NCBI RefSeq assembly: GCF_000016065.1
Contig: NC_009092.1
Span: 434,001-498,000, forward strand
Reading direction: 5' to 3'
DNA length: 64,000 bases
Source of the DNA: Shewanella loihica PV-4
Lineage (GTDB): Bacteria; Pseudomonadota; Gammaproteobacteria; Enterobacterales; Shewanellaceae
Positions 26,701-35,897 of the stretch are shown piece after piece. Position numbers and translations under genes: made by a program. Each line of letters begins with the position of its first letter. Position 1 is the first letter of the stretch. Below the pieces are notes generated by a model. The model worked only from the letters and a program-made list of their open reading frames with translations. It was not told the origin of the DNA and searched no databases.

Positions 26701-28044
26701 TTCTATCCAGACTGGTCGACCCAGGGCTTAAAGCTGGTGGCGAGCCGATTTAACTTTGCGCCTGAGAGCAAGGAGGGCGAAGCCTCTGAGGTTGCCAGCG
26801 ATGAGGTGCTCAGCATACTGCCGCCGTTGGCGGTGGATGTGGATCAGTTCAGCGTCTATGGTAAGCCGCTGGGACACCTGGTGTTGCAGGCAACGCCCAA
26901 GAATGGCGACTATCAGATCCAGACCATCGCCATCACCACCCCGGGTATCACCCTCAAGGGTAAGGGCGCCTGGTCCAACAGTGAAGGGCAGAACCTGACC
27001 GAGTTTCAGGTGGATCTCAAGGCCAAGCAGTTCGATGAGGTCTCGGAGCGCCTGGGCATAGACCCAGGCCTCAAGGAGGCGCCGCTGGATCTGCAGGCCG
27101 AGCTGTCATGGCAGGGGGCGCCCTATGCCTTCTCGCTGGAGACCCTCAACGGTCAGATCAGTTACAAGCTGGGCAAGGGTCACCTGTCTGAGGTGAGTGA
27201 CAAGGGCGCGCGTATCTTCTCTTTGTTCAGCCTGGATTCCTTGCTGCGTAAGCTGTCGCTGGACTTCTCCGATGTCTTCGGCAAGGGACTCTACTTTAAC
27301 GCCTTTACCGGCACCCTTAAGCTGGATAACGGCGTGGTGAAGACCACGGACTCCGAGATGGATGCGGTGGCCGGTAACATGAGGGTGCGGGGTTATACCG
27401 ACCTCACTACCGAGAGCCTCAACTACGACATACGCTTCGTGCCGCAACTGGCCTCAAGCGTGCCCACTGTGGTGCTGCTCAGTACCGGCGGTTGGACCCT
27501 GGGCCTGGGCGCCTTCGCCCTGACCAAAGTGTTGGAGCCGGTGATCGAGGTGATCTCTGAGATCCGCTTCAGGCTGACGGGCACCATGTCTGAGCCTAAA
27601 CTGGAGGAGCTGGAGCGTAAGAGCAAGGAGATAGAGATCCCCGAGTCTGTCTTGCCGCGTCAACGAGCGCCTGGCGCAGAAGCTAAGCCAGAGAGCGTGC
27701 TGCCAGAAAGCAAACAGCCAGCGCAATTAAAACAAGAGCAGCAAGAACAGAATCCAGTGAAGCAGCCGGTGTTAGACGCTAAGCCAGAAGGAGCTTCGGC
27801 GGATCAGCAGGTGATGCCATCGGGCGTTGAGATCCCTAAGCCGGCGGTCGTCGCCATGCCCGAGTTTAAGGAGATGCCCACAGGGCAGCAGGCGCCAGTG
27901 GAGCAAAAAACTGAGACGCCGCAACAGCAAGAGTCACAGGAAAAGCCAGTGAGCAAGGAGTCAAGCGATGCAGGTCAGCCTATTACAATGTCAGAGTGGT
28001 CGCGACGTCGAGGAGAACCTCAGCTTTATTCGCGAGCAGCTTGA
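23734..28044 (+). CDS. yhdP: YhdP-type AsmA-like envelope lipid transport protein
   Basis: This 1436-residue protein starts at GTG 23734, overlapping the rng stop; a longer frame from 23593 is inside rng. It has one N-terminal membrane helix (about residues 15-35) and then a very long beta-rich periplasmic body with repeating AsmA-like segments, ending in the AsmA_2-type region (DAVAGNMRVRGYTDLTTESL). E. coli YhdP, TamB and YdbH carry phospholipid from the inner to the outer membrane. After about residue 1290 a Gln/Pro/Glu/Lys-rich low-complexity tail of about 140 residues follows, unlike E. coli YhdP. The last 77 bases overlap the nitrilase gene in another frame. Confidence 0.93.
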   Translation: MSRPFCPRTFGRLCWQMIAIIVVLFALSVSLFRGLLPKLDQVRQELVSYIYEQYQVKVEVSELTAEWQAFGPAVTIKNLVLPVQENLPVTFIIDNVHLKLDFWDSLVSASPQIENVIFEGVKIALDLDRISQAGNGQQSSDAPVAEQNTDWLYALMLEQFDRFAITDVTMQLISSTHKYRPIHIRDLRWRNLAGRHRAEGALFLDEQASEVERLSLAVDIRGDGHNPESLTGQLYLAANSLDLGEWASRQENPYASGKKLPLEGVVNLQAWAEFSNRAFTAATVAFEPSWLQWQLKGEQQKFEIKAGQLNWQPQVSGWQLTSSDLAFVTNGQAWPALHIGARKRDDRLMASINQLDAEVLLPLLPLVPGMDLDGLYLWQSMDPKGSIEQLKLGYGEQQGFALSAQLKQFAWQGSGAIPGAEPIDLMLGMQGSDLYLSAPAQQYHLDFNGGFEEALSLAGDAFTVKYALGEAELIAPKLHFYNADLDLDAAMKLDFAGEASLNLLADVQVKNAARAKYYFPKHAMSESLVDYLSGAIKAGQSQDAKVVWNGPLKHFPYDDNSGVFQAGFSLNQARYRFQPDWPEVTELSLNALFENAAMDIWVNKGMLMQVPADGAHVAIPRMSHQTLLTVKADLRTQGEAAKQVLQRSPLADTVGATLEVVQVQGEVSGKLDLSIPLYHGGKEAILGQVKFDNTPVYISEPGVQLDGVTGEVYFANEVVTGEKIQARLFEQPVSFTFDTGKTNKHYGLNLDMQGQWALASLPAMLDNPLKDYYSGELDWQGAMTLIFDELGYRIQAQVKSDMQGVELSLPGKFAKTADSPRALSFELIGDNKQASLGAKLGDQMEFWGGFDEESGDHLAHFDLLLGRLFKPGDQLKRQAGHLQLDMPATEFAPWLPIIKGFMGDAALESSLDLAMREALAEQAPESPLVQAETEPKKSSFFPPLIAVDGQVRQLNLYGQPLTELNLEAHPTEHGWRFEGNANEFSGRVDFYPDWSTQGLKLVASRFNFAPESKEGEASEVASDEVLSILPPLAVDVDQFSVYGKPLGHLVLQATPKNGDYQIQTIAITTPGITLKGKGAWSNSEGQNLTEFQVDLKAKQFDEVSERLGIDPGLKEAPLDLQAELSWQGAPYAFSLETLNGQISYKLGKGHLSEVSDKGARIFSLFSLDSLLRKLSLDFSDVFGKGLYFNAFTGTLKLDNGVVKTTDSEMDAVAGNMRVRGYTDLTTESLNYDIRFVPQLASSVPTVVLLSTGGWTLGLGAFALTKVLEPVIEVISEIRFRLTGTMSEPKLEELERKSKEIEIPESVLPRQRAPGAEAKPESVLPESKQPAQLKQEQQEQNPVKQPVLDAKPEGASADQQVMPSGVEIPKPAVVAMPEFKEMPTGQQAPVEQKTETPQQQESQEKPVSKESSDAGQPITMSEWSRRRGEPQLYSRAA

Positions 28045-28798
28045 TGCCCTAGCCGGTGGTGAGCGCCCCCATCTGGTGGTGCTGCCAGAGTGTTGTCTGC
28101 TGTTTGGTGGCCATGAGCGTCAGCAGTTGGCCTACGCCGGGGACGATGCCGGCAGCGAACTCAAGCAGACCCTGGCCGCGCTGGCGAAACAATATGGTAT
28201 CTATCTGGTGGCGGGAACCATTCCTATCCTGGCCGATGAGGGGCGGGTGTTTAGCCGCAGCTATTTGTTTGACGATAGCGGAGAGACCCTAGGCCACTAC
28301 GACAAGCTGCACTTGTTCGACGTGGATGTGGACGACGGCACTAAGTCCTACCGGGAGAGTGACACCTTTTGCCCCGGTGAGGGGGTAACCGTCGTCGATA
28401 CGCCTTTCGGTAAGGTCGGGATGGCGATATGCTATGACCTTAGGTTTGCCGATCTATTTCGCGCCATGCGCCTGCAGGGGGCGGAGATCATCGTCTTGCC
28501 GGCGGCCTTTACCAGGGTGACCGGGCGGACGCACTGGCTGCCCCTGCTGCAGGCGAGGGCAATTGAGACCCAATGTTTCCTGTTGGCAGCAGCCCAGTGG
28601 GGCGAGCACAACCAGGGTAAACGTGAGACCTGGGGACACTCCTGCGTCATCTCCCCCTGGGGAGAAGTGCAGGCGATTAAGCCAGAAGGCTGTGGCTGGT
28701 TGTCGGCAGAGATAGACCTTAAGGCTATAGAGGGGATACGTCGTAACATCCCAGTGGTCGCTCACAATCGTTTTGAGCCACCCAAATTAAAGAGATAA
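27968..28798 (+). CDS. Nitrilase-superfamily amidase (Nit1-like)
   Basis: This 276-residue enzyme belongs to the carbon-nitrogen hydrolase superfamily. The catalytic Glu ([11 protein letters not shown]), Lys ([11 protein letters not shown]) and Cys ([11 protein letters not shown]) are all present. The closest functional group is Nit1/YbeM, which hydrolyses deaminated glutathione; that substrate is an inference. The ATG at 27968 has a good ribosome site (AAGGAG) and lies within the yhdP 3' end, a 77-base overlap. It lies between yhdP and tldD, an arrangement common in this group. Confidence 0.9.
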   Translation: MQVSLLQCQSGRDVEENLSFIREQLDALAGGERPHLVVLPECCLLFGGHERQQLAYAGDDAGSELKQTLAALAKQYGIYLVAGTIPILADEGRVFSRSYLFDDSGETLGHYDKLHLFDVDVDDGTKSYRESDTFCPGEGVTVVDTPFGKVGMAICYDLRFADLFRAMRLQGAEIIVLPAAFTRVTGRTHWLPLLQARAIETQCFLLAAAQWGEHNQGKRETWGHSCVISPWGEVQAIKPEGCGWLSAEIDLKAIEGIRRNIPVVAHNRFEPPKLKR

Positions 28799-28839
28799 TA
28801 AAATCGCGCCTTCATGCAGGCGCCAAAGAGAGAAAATTA

Positions 28840-30288
28840 ATGCCATTTTTAACCCAAGTAGAACAGAGCCTCTTGCAAGACGGATTGTCGCTGGATCAGT
28901 TGCAAGGCTATATCAATAGCATTCATCAGCATCAGGTGGACTTTTCCGATCTCTATTTTCAGGGCAGTCGCCACGAGTCTTGGGTGTTAGAAGATGGCAT
29001 AGTCAAGGAAGGCAGCTTTCATATCGAGCGCGGTGTGGGCGTGCGTGCCATCAGCGGCGAGAAGACGGGCTTCGCCTATGCCGACGAGATCACCCCAGCG
29101 GCGCTGAGCGCGGCGGTCGAGGCGGCACGCGGCATCTCTGCGGCGGGCAATAGCGGCCGTGTCCAGGCATGGAAGCAGCACAAGGTGACGCCTCTGTATC
29201 AGAGCGCCGACCCTATCGCGGCCATGGAAGAGGTGAAGAAGATAGCGCTGCTCAAACAGGCCGATGCCTACGTGCGCAGCCTGGACCCGCGCATCATACA
29301 GGTGGTGATCAGCCTGTCGGGCGTGCATGAAGAGATCTTAGTCGCGGCCAGCGACGGCACCCTGGCGGCAGATATTCGTCCCCTGGTACGTTTCAACTGT
29401 AGCGTGGTGCTGGAGCAGGAAGGCAAGCGTGAGCGTGGCGCCAGCGGTGGCGGTGGACGCCATGATTATCAAGTGTTTTTCGAGTCGGGCGACGATGGTC
29501 TGCCTAGCTGTTTCGCCTTTGCCCGCGAAGCCGTGCGTCAGGCCTCGGTCAATCTGACCGCCATAGATGCACCTGCCGGTGAGATGCCTGTGGTACTGGG
29601 CGCGGGTTGGCCCGGTGTCCTGCTGCATGAGGCAGTGGGTCATGGCCTGGAAGGCGACTTCAATCGTAAGGGTAGCAGCGCCTTTAGCGGCTTGGTGGGC
29701 CAACAGGTGGCTTCTAGCCTGGTGACCGTGGTGGACGATGGCACCCTGGAGAATCGACGCGGCTCGCTCAGCATAGACGATGAAGGGGTTCCTACTCAGA
29801 AGACTGTGCTTATCCAAGACGGCATCCTCAAGGGCTATATGCAAGACAAGCTCAACGGCCGCCTGATGGGCCAGGCCTCAACCGGTAATGGTCGCCGCGA
29901 GTCTTATGCCCATCTGCCTATGCCGCGCATGACCAACACCTATATGGAAGCCGGCGACAGCTCGCCTGAAGATATCATCAAGTCGGTGGACAAGGGGATC
30001 TATGCGCCTAACTTCGGCGGCGGTCAGGTCGATATCACCTCGGGCAAGTTTGTGTTCTCGGCGTCTGAAGCCTATCTCATCGAGAAGGGCGAGATCACCC
30101 AGGCGATCAAGGGTGCGACTCTAATTGGTAATGGTCCCGAGGCCATGGGGCAGCTCTCCATGGTGGGTAACGATCTGGCGCTCGATAAGGGTGTCGGTGT
30201 CTGTGGCAAAGATGGTCAAAGTGTGCCCGTGGGCGTGGGCCAGCCTAGCCTGAAACTCGACCGCTTGACGGTAGGTGGCACGGCGTAA
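28840..30288 (+). CDS. tldD: Metalloprotease subunit TldD
   Basis: This 482-residue protein is TldD, the catalytic half of the TldD/TldE heterodimer, which degrades unfolded peptides and in some bacteria processes microcin B17 and CcdA. The zinc motif is HEAVGH within [20 protein letters not shown]. The N-terminal region ([20 protein letters not shown]) and the C-terminal [19 protein letters not shown] are family features. Its partner gene pmbA (tldE) is 5.6 kb downstream, separated by an efflux operon and yjgA. A ribosome site AGAGAG precedes the ATG. Confidence 0.97.
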   Translation: MPFLTQVEQSLLQDGLSLDQLQGYINSIHQHQVDFSDLYFQGSRHESWVLEDGIVKEGSFHIERGVGVRAISGEKTGFAYADEITPAALSAAVEAARGISAAGNSGRVQAWKQHKVTPLYQSADPIAAMEEVKKIALLKQADAYVRSLDPRIIQVVISLSGVHEEILVAASDGTLAADIRPLVRFNCSVVLEQEGKRERGASGGGGRHDYQVFFESGDDGLPSCFAFAREAVRQASVNLTAIDAPAGEMPVVLGAGWPGVLLHEAVGHGLEGDFNRKGSSAFSGLVGQQVASSLVTVVDDGTLENRRGSLSIDDEGVPTQKTVLIQDGILKGYMQDKLNGRLMGQASTGNGRRESYAHLPMPRMTNTYMEAGDSSPEDIIKSVDKGIYAPNFGGGQVDITSGKFVFSASEAYLIEKGEITQAIKGATLIGNGPEAMGQLSMVGNDLALDKGVGVCGKDGQSVPVGVGQPSLKLDRLTVGGTA

Positions 30289-30480
30289 TTCAGCCGTCGT
30301 CCTCGCCTCTGGCAGAGCCGTCAGAGGTGAATACCGCTCTACAGGAGTGGTTGTAAGAGAGTCTTTAGGGAAGGCTGTCGACAGCTTGTGAAGGGGCTTG
30401 CCAACAAGGCTTGCTTCTCAACGCCCCCATAGGGTGTTAACATTTGCCAAGGAAATAGAGTTTTAGCTCTAGAGGTGTCG

Positions 30481-31884
30481 ATGAGATATTCACATATTGT
30501 TTGGCTGTCGCTGTTAGCTCTGGCGGGTAATGCCGCCCAGGCAAAGGAGCTCGCCTTCGGCGATGCCTGGCAGCAGCTGTTGCAGGTCAGCGACAAGTTG
30601 CAGGCCAGCCAGCAGGAGGTTAACCGTGCCCAGGCCGAAAAGGCCGCCGGGGAGGACCTCAACCTGCCTTCGCTGTCGATCAACGGCAGCTACACACGTT
30701 TAGAGAAACCCCTTGAGCTGGACCTGAGGGATCTCAACCCCTTAGCCAGTCTCGACCCCGCTACCTTGCCGCCGGCACTCGGCGGTGCCCTGGGCGCCAT
30801 TCCGGGGTCGCTGTTTATCACCCCTTTTACCGAGCAGGATGTCTTCCGCTCCAGCCTGCAGGCGATGTGGCCCATCTATACCGGTGGCCGTATCAGCGCC
30901 GCCCAGGGGATCCATGAGGCCCAGGTGGCCGAGAAGGAGCAGCAGCATCAGCTGTCTACCCGGGATCTCTTCGTCCAGCTGGTGGACAGATACTATGGCG
31001 TGGCCGTGAGCCACGCCCTGATGGCGACCCGTGGTCAGCTGGTGGATGCTCTGACTGAGCACGCAGAGCATGCGGTTAAACTTGAGCAGCAGGGACAGAT
31101 CGCCAAGGTGGAGCGTCTCAACGCCCAGGTGGCCCTGGAAAATGCCCGGGTGGATTATGCCAGCGCCAAGCGTCAGCTGGAGATGAGCCAGATAGCCCTG
31201 TCGCGCATGCTGCATCAGAGCGATGTCGATACCGCCTCTAAGCTGTTTCTGCTCGATAACCCGCCCTCCCTCGGCCTGCTCAGTCAGCTGACCCTGACTA
31301 GTCATCCGGCGCTTAAGCTGCTTGAGGCCAAGGAGACCCAGGCCAACGGCCTTATCGATGTGGAGAAGGGCAGTTATTACCCTAGCGTCTTTCTCTACGG
31401 TAACTACACACTATATGAAGACGACAGTCTGCTGGCCAAGATGGAGCCGGACTGGATGGTCGGCGTTGGGGTGAAGATCCCGCTTATCAGCCGCGACGGT
31501 CGTAGCGGCAAGGTCGAGGCCGCCCGCAGCGCCCTGTTGCAGGCGCGCTACACCAAGGCACAGACCCAGCAGGATCTCAGCCTGCTGCTGGATCAGAGTT
31601 ATCGCCAACTGCAGCAGGCCAGGGAGGAGACTGAGTCCCTCGACCTGTCGCTGTCGCTTGCCAAAGAAAACAAACGCCTAAGGGATCTCGCCTTCAGCCA
31701 GGGGCTGTCGACCTCTATCGAGAAGGTGGACGCCGAGCTTAAGCTGAGCGGCGTGCAGACCCAGCAGCTGGCGGCCCAGTACCGCTATGTACAGGCCTAC
31801 GCCAGATTGATGGCCATCAGTGGCCAGTTAGATGAATTTATCGGTCGTTCACGCACCGCCCAGGAGAGAGCTGATGCGCACTAA
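30481..31884 (+). CDS. TolC-family outer-membrane efflux protein
   Basis: This 467-residue protein has a signal peptide (about residues 1-20, ending AAQA) and two long repeats of coiled-coil alpha-hairpins, as in TolC/OEP trimeric outer-membrane channels. The ATG at 30481 has an AGAGG ribosome site; a GTG two codons upstream is less likely. It is the first gene of a four-gene cluster followed by an HlyD-type adaptor (11-base overlap) and two ABC-2 permeases. The 186 bases upstream after tldD contain no gene. The substrate is unknown. Confidence 0.9.
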   Translation: MRYSHIVWLSLLALAGNAAQAKELAFGDAWQQLLQVSDKLQASQQEVNRAQAEKAAGEDLNLPSLSINGSYTRLEKPLELDLRDLNPLASLDPATLPPALGGALGAIPGSLFITPFTEQDVFRSSLQAMWPIYTGGRISAAQGIHEAQVAEKEQQHQLSTRDLFVQLVDRYYGVAVSHALMATRGQLVDALTEHAEHAVKLEQQGQIAKVERLNAQVALENARVDYASAKRQLEMSQIALSRMLHQSDVDTASKLFLLDNPPSLGLLSQLTLTSHPALKLLEAKETQANGLIDVEKGSYYPSVFLYGNYTLYEDDSLLAKMEPDWMVGVGVKIPLISRDGRSGKVEAARSALLQARYTKAQTQQDLSLLLDQSYRQLQQAREETESLDLSLSLAKENKRLRDLAFSQGLSTSIEKVDAELKLSGVQTQQLAAQYRYVQAYARLMAISGQLDEFIGRSRTAQERADAH

Positions 31885-32845
31885 CAGAATCCTAGCCATT
31901 GTCGCCCTAATCGCCTTGGTGGCCATCCTGGCCTACGGCTTGATGCTGGCTCATACGCCCAAGGCCGAGCGACTGCAGGGGCAGATAGAGGCCAGAGAGT
32001 ACAACATCTCCTCCAAGGTCCCAGGGCGCGTGGCGCAGGTCATGGTGCGTCGCGGCGACCAGGTGGCCGAAGGCGATCTCCTGTTTGCCATCGACAGCCC
32101 TGAGCTCAATGCCAAGCTGATGCAGGCTCAAGGGGGCCGCGATGCCGCCAAGGCGTTGCAACAGGAGGCGGATAACGGCGCACGTAAGCAGCAGGTGGCG
32201 GCTTCTAAGGAGCAATGGCTAAAGGCGAAGGCGGCGGCTACCCTGGCCGAGACCACCTACAAGCGGGTAGAAGCCCTGTTTAGCGAAGGCGTACTAGCCC
32301 GTCAGAAACGCGACGAGGCCTTTACCCAGTGGCAGGCGGCCAAGTACACCCAGCAGGCGGCCTATGCCATGTATCAGATGGCCGAAGAGGGCGCCCGTGA
32401 AGAGACCAAGGCCGCGGCCGAAGGCAATGCCCGCATGGCCGAGGGGGCGGTGAAAGAGGTCAGCGCCATTTTGGCTGACAGCCAGATGCGCTCGCCCAAG
32501 TCCGGCGAGGTTAGCGAGGTACTGCTGCACCCGGGCGAGCTGGCGCCAAGCGGCTTTCCTGTGGTGAGTGTTATCGACATGCAGGATGCCTGGGCCGTGT
32601 TTCAGGTGCGTGAAGATCAGCTTAAGGGCTTTAAGGTGGGCGATACCCTGGAGGTGGAGATCCCGGCGCTCGGCGAGCGTTACCCTTTCAAGGTGGCGCA
32701 CATCAGCGTCATGGGCCATTTCGCCACCTGGCGCTCCACCGAGAGTGGCCACGACTTCGATATGCGCACCTTCGAGATGGAGCTAAGACCCGTAACCCCC
32801 ATCGCCGACCTGAGGGTGGGTATGACCAGCCTGTTGGTGCAATAG
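31874..32845 (+). CDS. HlyD-family periplasmic adaptor
   Basis: This 323-residue membrane fusion protein has an N-terminal membrane anchor (about residues 5-25), a biotinyl-lipoyl hinge (ISSKVPGRVAQVMVRRGDQV), a coiled-coil hairpin (about 80-190) and a second lipoyl half with MRSPKSGEVSEVLLHPGELA, followed by a beta-barrel. It would link the inner-membrane permeases to the TolC-like channel. The start ATG 31874 has an AGGAGAG ribosome site; an upstream longer frame lies inside the preceding gene. It overlaps that gene by 11 bases. Confidence 0.9.
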   Translation: MRTNRILAIVALIALVAILAYGLMLAHTPKAERLQGQIEAREYNISSKVPGRVAQVMVRRGDQVAEGDLLFAIDSPELNAKLMQAQGGRDAAKALQQEADNGARKQQVAASKEQWLKAKAAATLAETTYKRVEALFSEGVLARQKRDEAFTQWQAAKYTQQAAYAMYQMAEEGAREETKAAAEGNARMAEGAVKEVSAILADSQMRSPKSGEVSEVLLHPGELAPSGFPVVSVIDMQDAWAVFQVREDQLKGFKVGDTLEVEIPALGERYPFKVAHISVMGHFATWRSTESGHDFDMRTFEMELRPVTPIADLRVGMTSLLVQ

Positions 32846-32857
32846 GCCTTGGCGTCC

Positions 32858-34030
32858 ATGGGGCAACTCATCACGCGGGAGCTCAGGCGGCTGTGGCAGT
32901 CGCCCTGGCAGCTCGCCCTGGTCAGCTATCTGCCATTGCTGGGTACGCTCGCCCTGTGGTGGCTGTTTAGCGCCGGGCTGCCTCGCGCCCTGCCTGTGGC
33001 CGTGGTGGATCAGGATCAGAGCCAGCTGAGCCGCATGCTGGTGCGTCAGTTGAGTGCCAACTCGGTGATCAGCCCAGTGAGCTATCAGGATATCGGCCAG
33101 GCACAGGCCGCCATGGAGAGGGCCGAGGCCTATGCCATGGTGGTGCTCCCCTTCAAGTTGAATCAGGACCTGATGATAGGGCATCAGCCCAGCATCGATA
33201 TCCGTTACAACGCCCAGTTTCTGCTGGTGGGCAAGCTGCTCTCCAGCCAGATCCAGCTCAGCCTGGCCGATGGCCTCAAACAGAAGGCGAGGCTGAAGCA
33301 GCTGGCATCTGGCGTGCCGCCTGTGCAGGCGGAGATTAACCTGAATCTGATAAAGACCCAGAGCAGCGCACTCTATAACGCCAACAACAACTATGTGGCC
33401 TTCCTGGTGCCGCCGATATTGATCGCCCTGGTGCAGATAGTGGCCATGCTGGTGTTTGCCAATGCCCTTACCGAGGAGCTGAGGCGCGAGACCCTGGCCG
33501 AGTGGTTTAGCCTAGGCACCTACCGGGTGCTGCTGAGTAAGGTCTTGGTCTATACCCCACTGCTGATGTTGCAGCTGGGGCTTGTCTACGCCTGGCTCTA
33601 TGGCTATCTGGGATTGCCGATGCGCGGCGGCCTGGGTCAGCTGCTCATCGCACAGCTGGTGATGCTCCTGGCTGTGTGGCTTATTGTGTTGACCATCTTC
33701 GCCCTGCTGCAAGATTCGGCCCGGGTGATCAGCTTTTGCACCGCCTTGTTCGCGCCCTCCTTCGCCTTCATGGGGGTGACTTTCCCCACCCACGAGATGC
33801 CGCTTCTGGCGCAGTGGTGGCGACAGATCATGCCCTCGAGCCACTATGTCAATACCCATATCGGCGTCATCGCCTATGGTCAGGAGACTCAGGCATTAGT
33901 CTCCCAGCTGTCGAGCTACTGGGGCTTCCTGCTGTTGCTGCCGGTGATCGCCTTGATGCTGGCTAAGATGCGCCGGGAACAGACTGGTGAGCAGTTGGAC
34001 CAGGCGCAGATAGTGGAGGGGCAGGGATGA
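32858..34030 (+). CDS. ABC-2 type exporter permease (first of pair)
   Basis: This 390-residue protein has an N-terminal membrane helix, a long periplasmic loop with the typical LPVAVVDQDQSQLSRMLVRQ start, and five C-terminal helices (from about residue 178), the architecture of ABC-2 type membrane subunits like YhhJ/YbhS. The start is ATG 32858; TTG 32849 three codons upstream is an alternative. Near the C-terminus are HEMPLLAQWWRQIMPSSHY, a family feature. It overlaps the second permease by 4 bases. No ATP-binding subunit is encoded in this cluster. Confidence 0.87.
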   Translation: MGQLITRELRRLWQSPWQLALVSYLPLLGTLALWWLFSAGLPRALPVAVVDQDQSQLSRMLVRQLSANSVISPVSYQDIGQAQAAMERAEAYAMVVLPFKLNQDLMIGHQPSIDIRYNAQFLLVGKLLSSQIQLSLADGLKQKARLKQLASGVPPVQAEINLNLIKTQSSALYNANNNYVAFLVPPILIALVQIVAMLVFANALTEELRRETLAEWFSLGTYRVLLSKVLVYTPLLMLQLGLVYAWLYGYLGLPMRGGLGQLLIAQLVMLLAVWLIVLTIFALLQDSARVISFCTALFAPSFAFMGVTFPTHEMPLLAQWWRQIMPSSHYVNTHIGVIAYGQETQALVSQLSSYWGFLLLLPVIALMLAKMRREQTGEQLDQAQIVEGQG

Positions 34031-35172
34031 ACCTTTTTGCCCTGATGTTTGAAGAGCTTAAGGCTATCGTTACCGACAAGGCGATCGCCATCACCCTGTT
34101 TGGCGGGGTGATCTTCTATTCGGTACTCTATCCCTTGCCTTATCTTAACGAGGTGCCGACCCGGCAGCAGATAGTGGTGGTCGATGGCGATCACTCCAGC
34201 CTGAGTCGCCTGGTGATCCGACATGCCCAGGCCAGCCCTAAGCTGGAGGTAGTGGCTCAGGTGGATGACCTGACCCAGGCACAGGCCGCCGTCAACTCAG
34301 GGCAGGCCCATGGCTATCTGGTGATCCCCGAGGGGTTTCGCCGGGATCTGCTGCGCCAGCGCGGCGTCACTCTGGCCTATGGCGGCGATGCCAACTATTT
34401 TCTGGTCTACTCGGCGATCCTCGAGGGGCTGGTGTCTGTGGGGATCGATGCGGGGAAATATATTCAGTTCCAGGGGCTGCTGGCCAGAGGCGAGGCGGCC
34501 AAGCAGGTTCAGCGCGAGCTTGAGCCGATTCATCTCAACAGCGTGCCAGCTTTCAATCCCAGCCTGGGCTATACCTCCTACGTGGTGCCCGGCGTGCTCC
34601 TGTTGGTGTTGCATCAGACCCTGCTGATCGGCACCGGCATACTGGGCGCAGGTCAGTGGCGGCGTCAGGGGTATTGGCACAGCGTGGGGCTCGGGCAGCT
34701 GCTGAGCGCCAGGGTGGCCACCTTCGGCCTCATCTATAGCCTGTTTACCGCCTACTACATAGGCTACTGCCACTACTGGTATCAGGTGGGCGTGCAGGGC
34801 AACCTGGGGCAGGTCTGTCTGTTTCTGCTGCCCTTCTTGCTGGCCACTAGCCTGGCGGGTATCGCCTTTAGCAGCCTGTTTGTGCGCCGGGATCTACCGA
34901 CCCAGGTGTTACTGCTGATCTCCATGCCTATCCTGTTTGTGTCGGGCTTCGTCTGGCCGGTGGAGCTGATCCCCGCGCCGCTGCAGGCCGTGTCTCAGCT
35001 GATCCCCGGGGTGGTGACCATCAAGGGAATGTTACAGCTTAATCAGATGGGGGCGGACTGGCAGAGCGTCGCGCCGCTATGGTGGCAGCTGTGGGGCCTG
35101 GTGCTCTTCTATCTGCTGCTGGCCTATCTCGGGCTGCGTCTCAGACTCGAGACAAGAAAAAGCCCGCACTAG
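34027..35172 (+). CDS. ABC-2 type exporter permease (second of pair)
   Basis: This 381-residue ABC-2 membrane subunit is similar in layout to the preceding gene (N-terminal helix, periplasmic domain with VVVDGDHSSLSRLVIRHAQ, five C-terminal helices). Two different permeases would give a heterodimeric channel. The conserved VSGFVWPVELIPAPLQAVSQ segment precedes the last helices. The start overlaps the first permease (ATGA). A bidirectional terminator overlaps the end of the gene. Confidence 0.87.
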   Translation: MNLFALMFEELKAIVTDKAIAITLFGGVIFYSVLYPLPYLNEVPTRQQIVVVDGDHSSLSRLVIRHAQASPKLEVVAQVDDLTQAQAAVNSGQAHGYLVIPEGFRRDLLRQRGVTLAYGGDANYFLVYSAILEGLVSVGIDAGKYIQFQGLLARGEAAKQVQRELEPIHLNSVPAFNPSLGYTSYVVPGVLLLVLHQTLLIGTGILGAGQWRRQGYWHSVGLGQLLSARVATFGLIYSLFTAYYIGYCHYWYQVGVQGNLGQVCLFLLPFLLATSLAGIAFSSLFVRRDLPTQVLLLISMPILFVSGFVWPVELIPAPLQAVSQLIPGVVTIKGMLQLNQMGADWQSVAPLWWQLWGLVLFYLLLAYLGLRLRLETRKSPH

Positions 35173-35181
35173 CGGCGGGCT
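35161..35181. terminator. Bidirectional terminator between permease and yjgA
   Basis: Stem AGCCCGC/GCGGGCT with a 7-base loop. It is flanked by A5 on the left and TGTTT on the right, so it can end transcripts from both strands; the T run is better on the minus strand (yjgA). It overlaps the last codons and stop of the upstream permease. Confidence 0.75.
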
Positions 35182-35208
35182 GTTTCATCTTTCGTTTAAG
35201 GCTGGTGG

Positions 35209-35751
35209 CTATTCGCCGGTCTCGGCGCGCAAGTACTTCACCAGCTCGGCGGCTGACTTAGAGGCCGTCTCAGGCTGTTTGGCCAGCTCCTTGTTGGCCT
35301 GTCTCACCAGCTGGCGTAGCTTCTGGCGCTCGAGGCCGGGATGCTGCTCGAGCAGGGTCTGAATCGCCTCATCACCGCCTGTCAGCAGATGATCTTTCTG
35401 CTTCTCGGCGACGTTCTGCTTAGAGCTTTCGTTGCGGTTCTGGTTAAGCACGTTCTTCAGGTTTTCCTGCAGCTCGTCGATATCGACGCTGCGCATCAGT
35501 TTACCCACATAGTGCAGCTGGCGGCGGTGAGCCTCGCTGTTGATACGGATAGTCTTGGCCTTCAAAATGTTGTCGTGTAGCAGCTCATCCAGCTCAAGCT
35601 TCTTCAGCTGACTCTTGCTGAGGGAGACCAGTTTCTTACCTAGCTCTTGGTAAATGGCAATTTCGCGCTTTATATCGGCTCTGCTGACGTAATCATCGTC
35701 ATGATCGAAGGGCTGTTTAAAGTGTTCTGAGTCGCCAACAATATTCATCAT
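35209..35751 (-). CDS. darP: Ribosome-associated protein DarP (YjgA)
   Basis: This 180-residue (from ATG 35751) basic/acidic helical protein is of the DUF615/YjgA family, now DarP, a late 50S subunit assembly factor. The core YVSRADIKREIAIYQELGKK and LRQLHYVGKLMR-like segment (RRQLHYVGKLMR) are family features. A TTG start at 35772 would add seven residues; ATG 35751 or 35748 fits homologues better and has GAGA upstream. It is divergent from pmbA, as in many gammaproteobacteria. Confidence 0.9.
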   Translation of the reverse strand: MMNIVGDSEHFKQPFDHDDDYVSRADIKREIAIYQELGKKLVSLSKSQLKKLELDELLHDNILKAKTIRINSEAHRRQLHYVGKLMRSVDIDELQENLKNVLNQNRNESSKQNVAEKQKDHLLTGGDEAIQTLLEQHPGLERQKLRQLVRQANKELAKQPETASKSAAELVKYLRAETGE

Positions 35752-35897
35752 TAAAAAATCTCTGGGGTCCAAGCCATAACTCCCCTAATCATAACATTTC
35801 CGGCCAATATCGCCTACGAAACGACTCAGTTATTTAATGTGAAAGCCCGACGGGTTTGCTATGCTACGGCCACGATTGATAACAAAAGAGTAGATCT

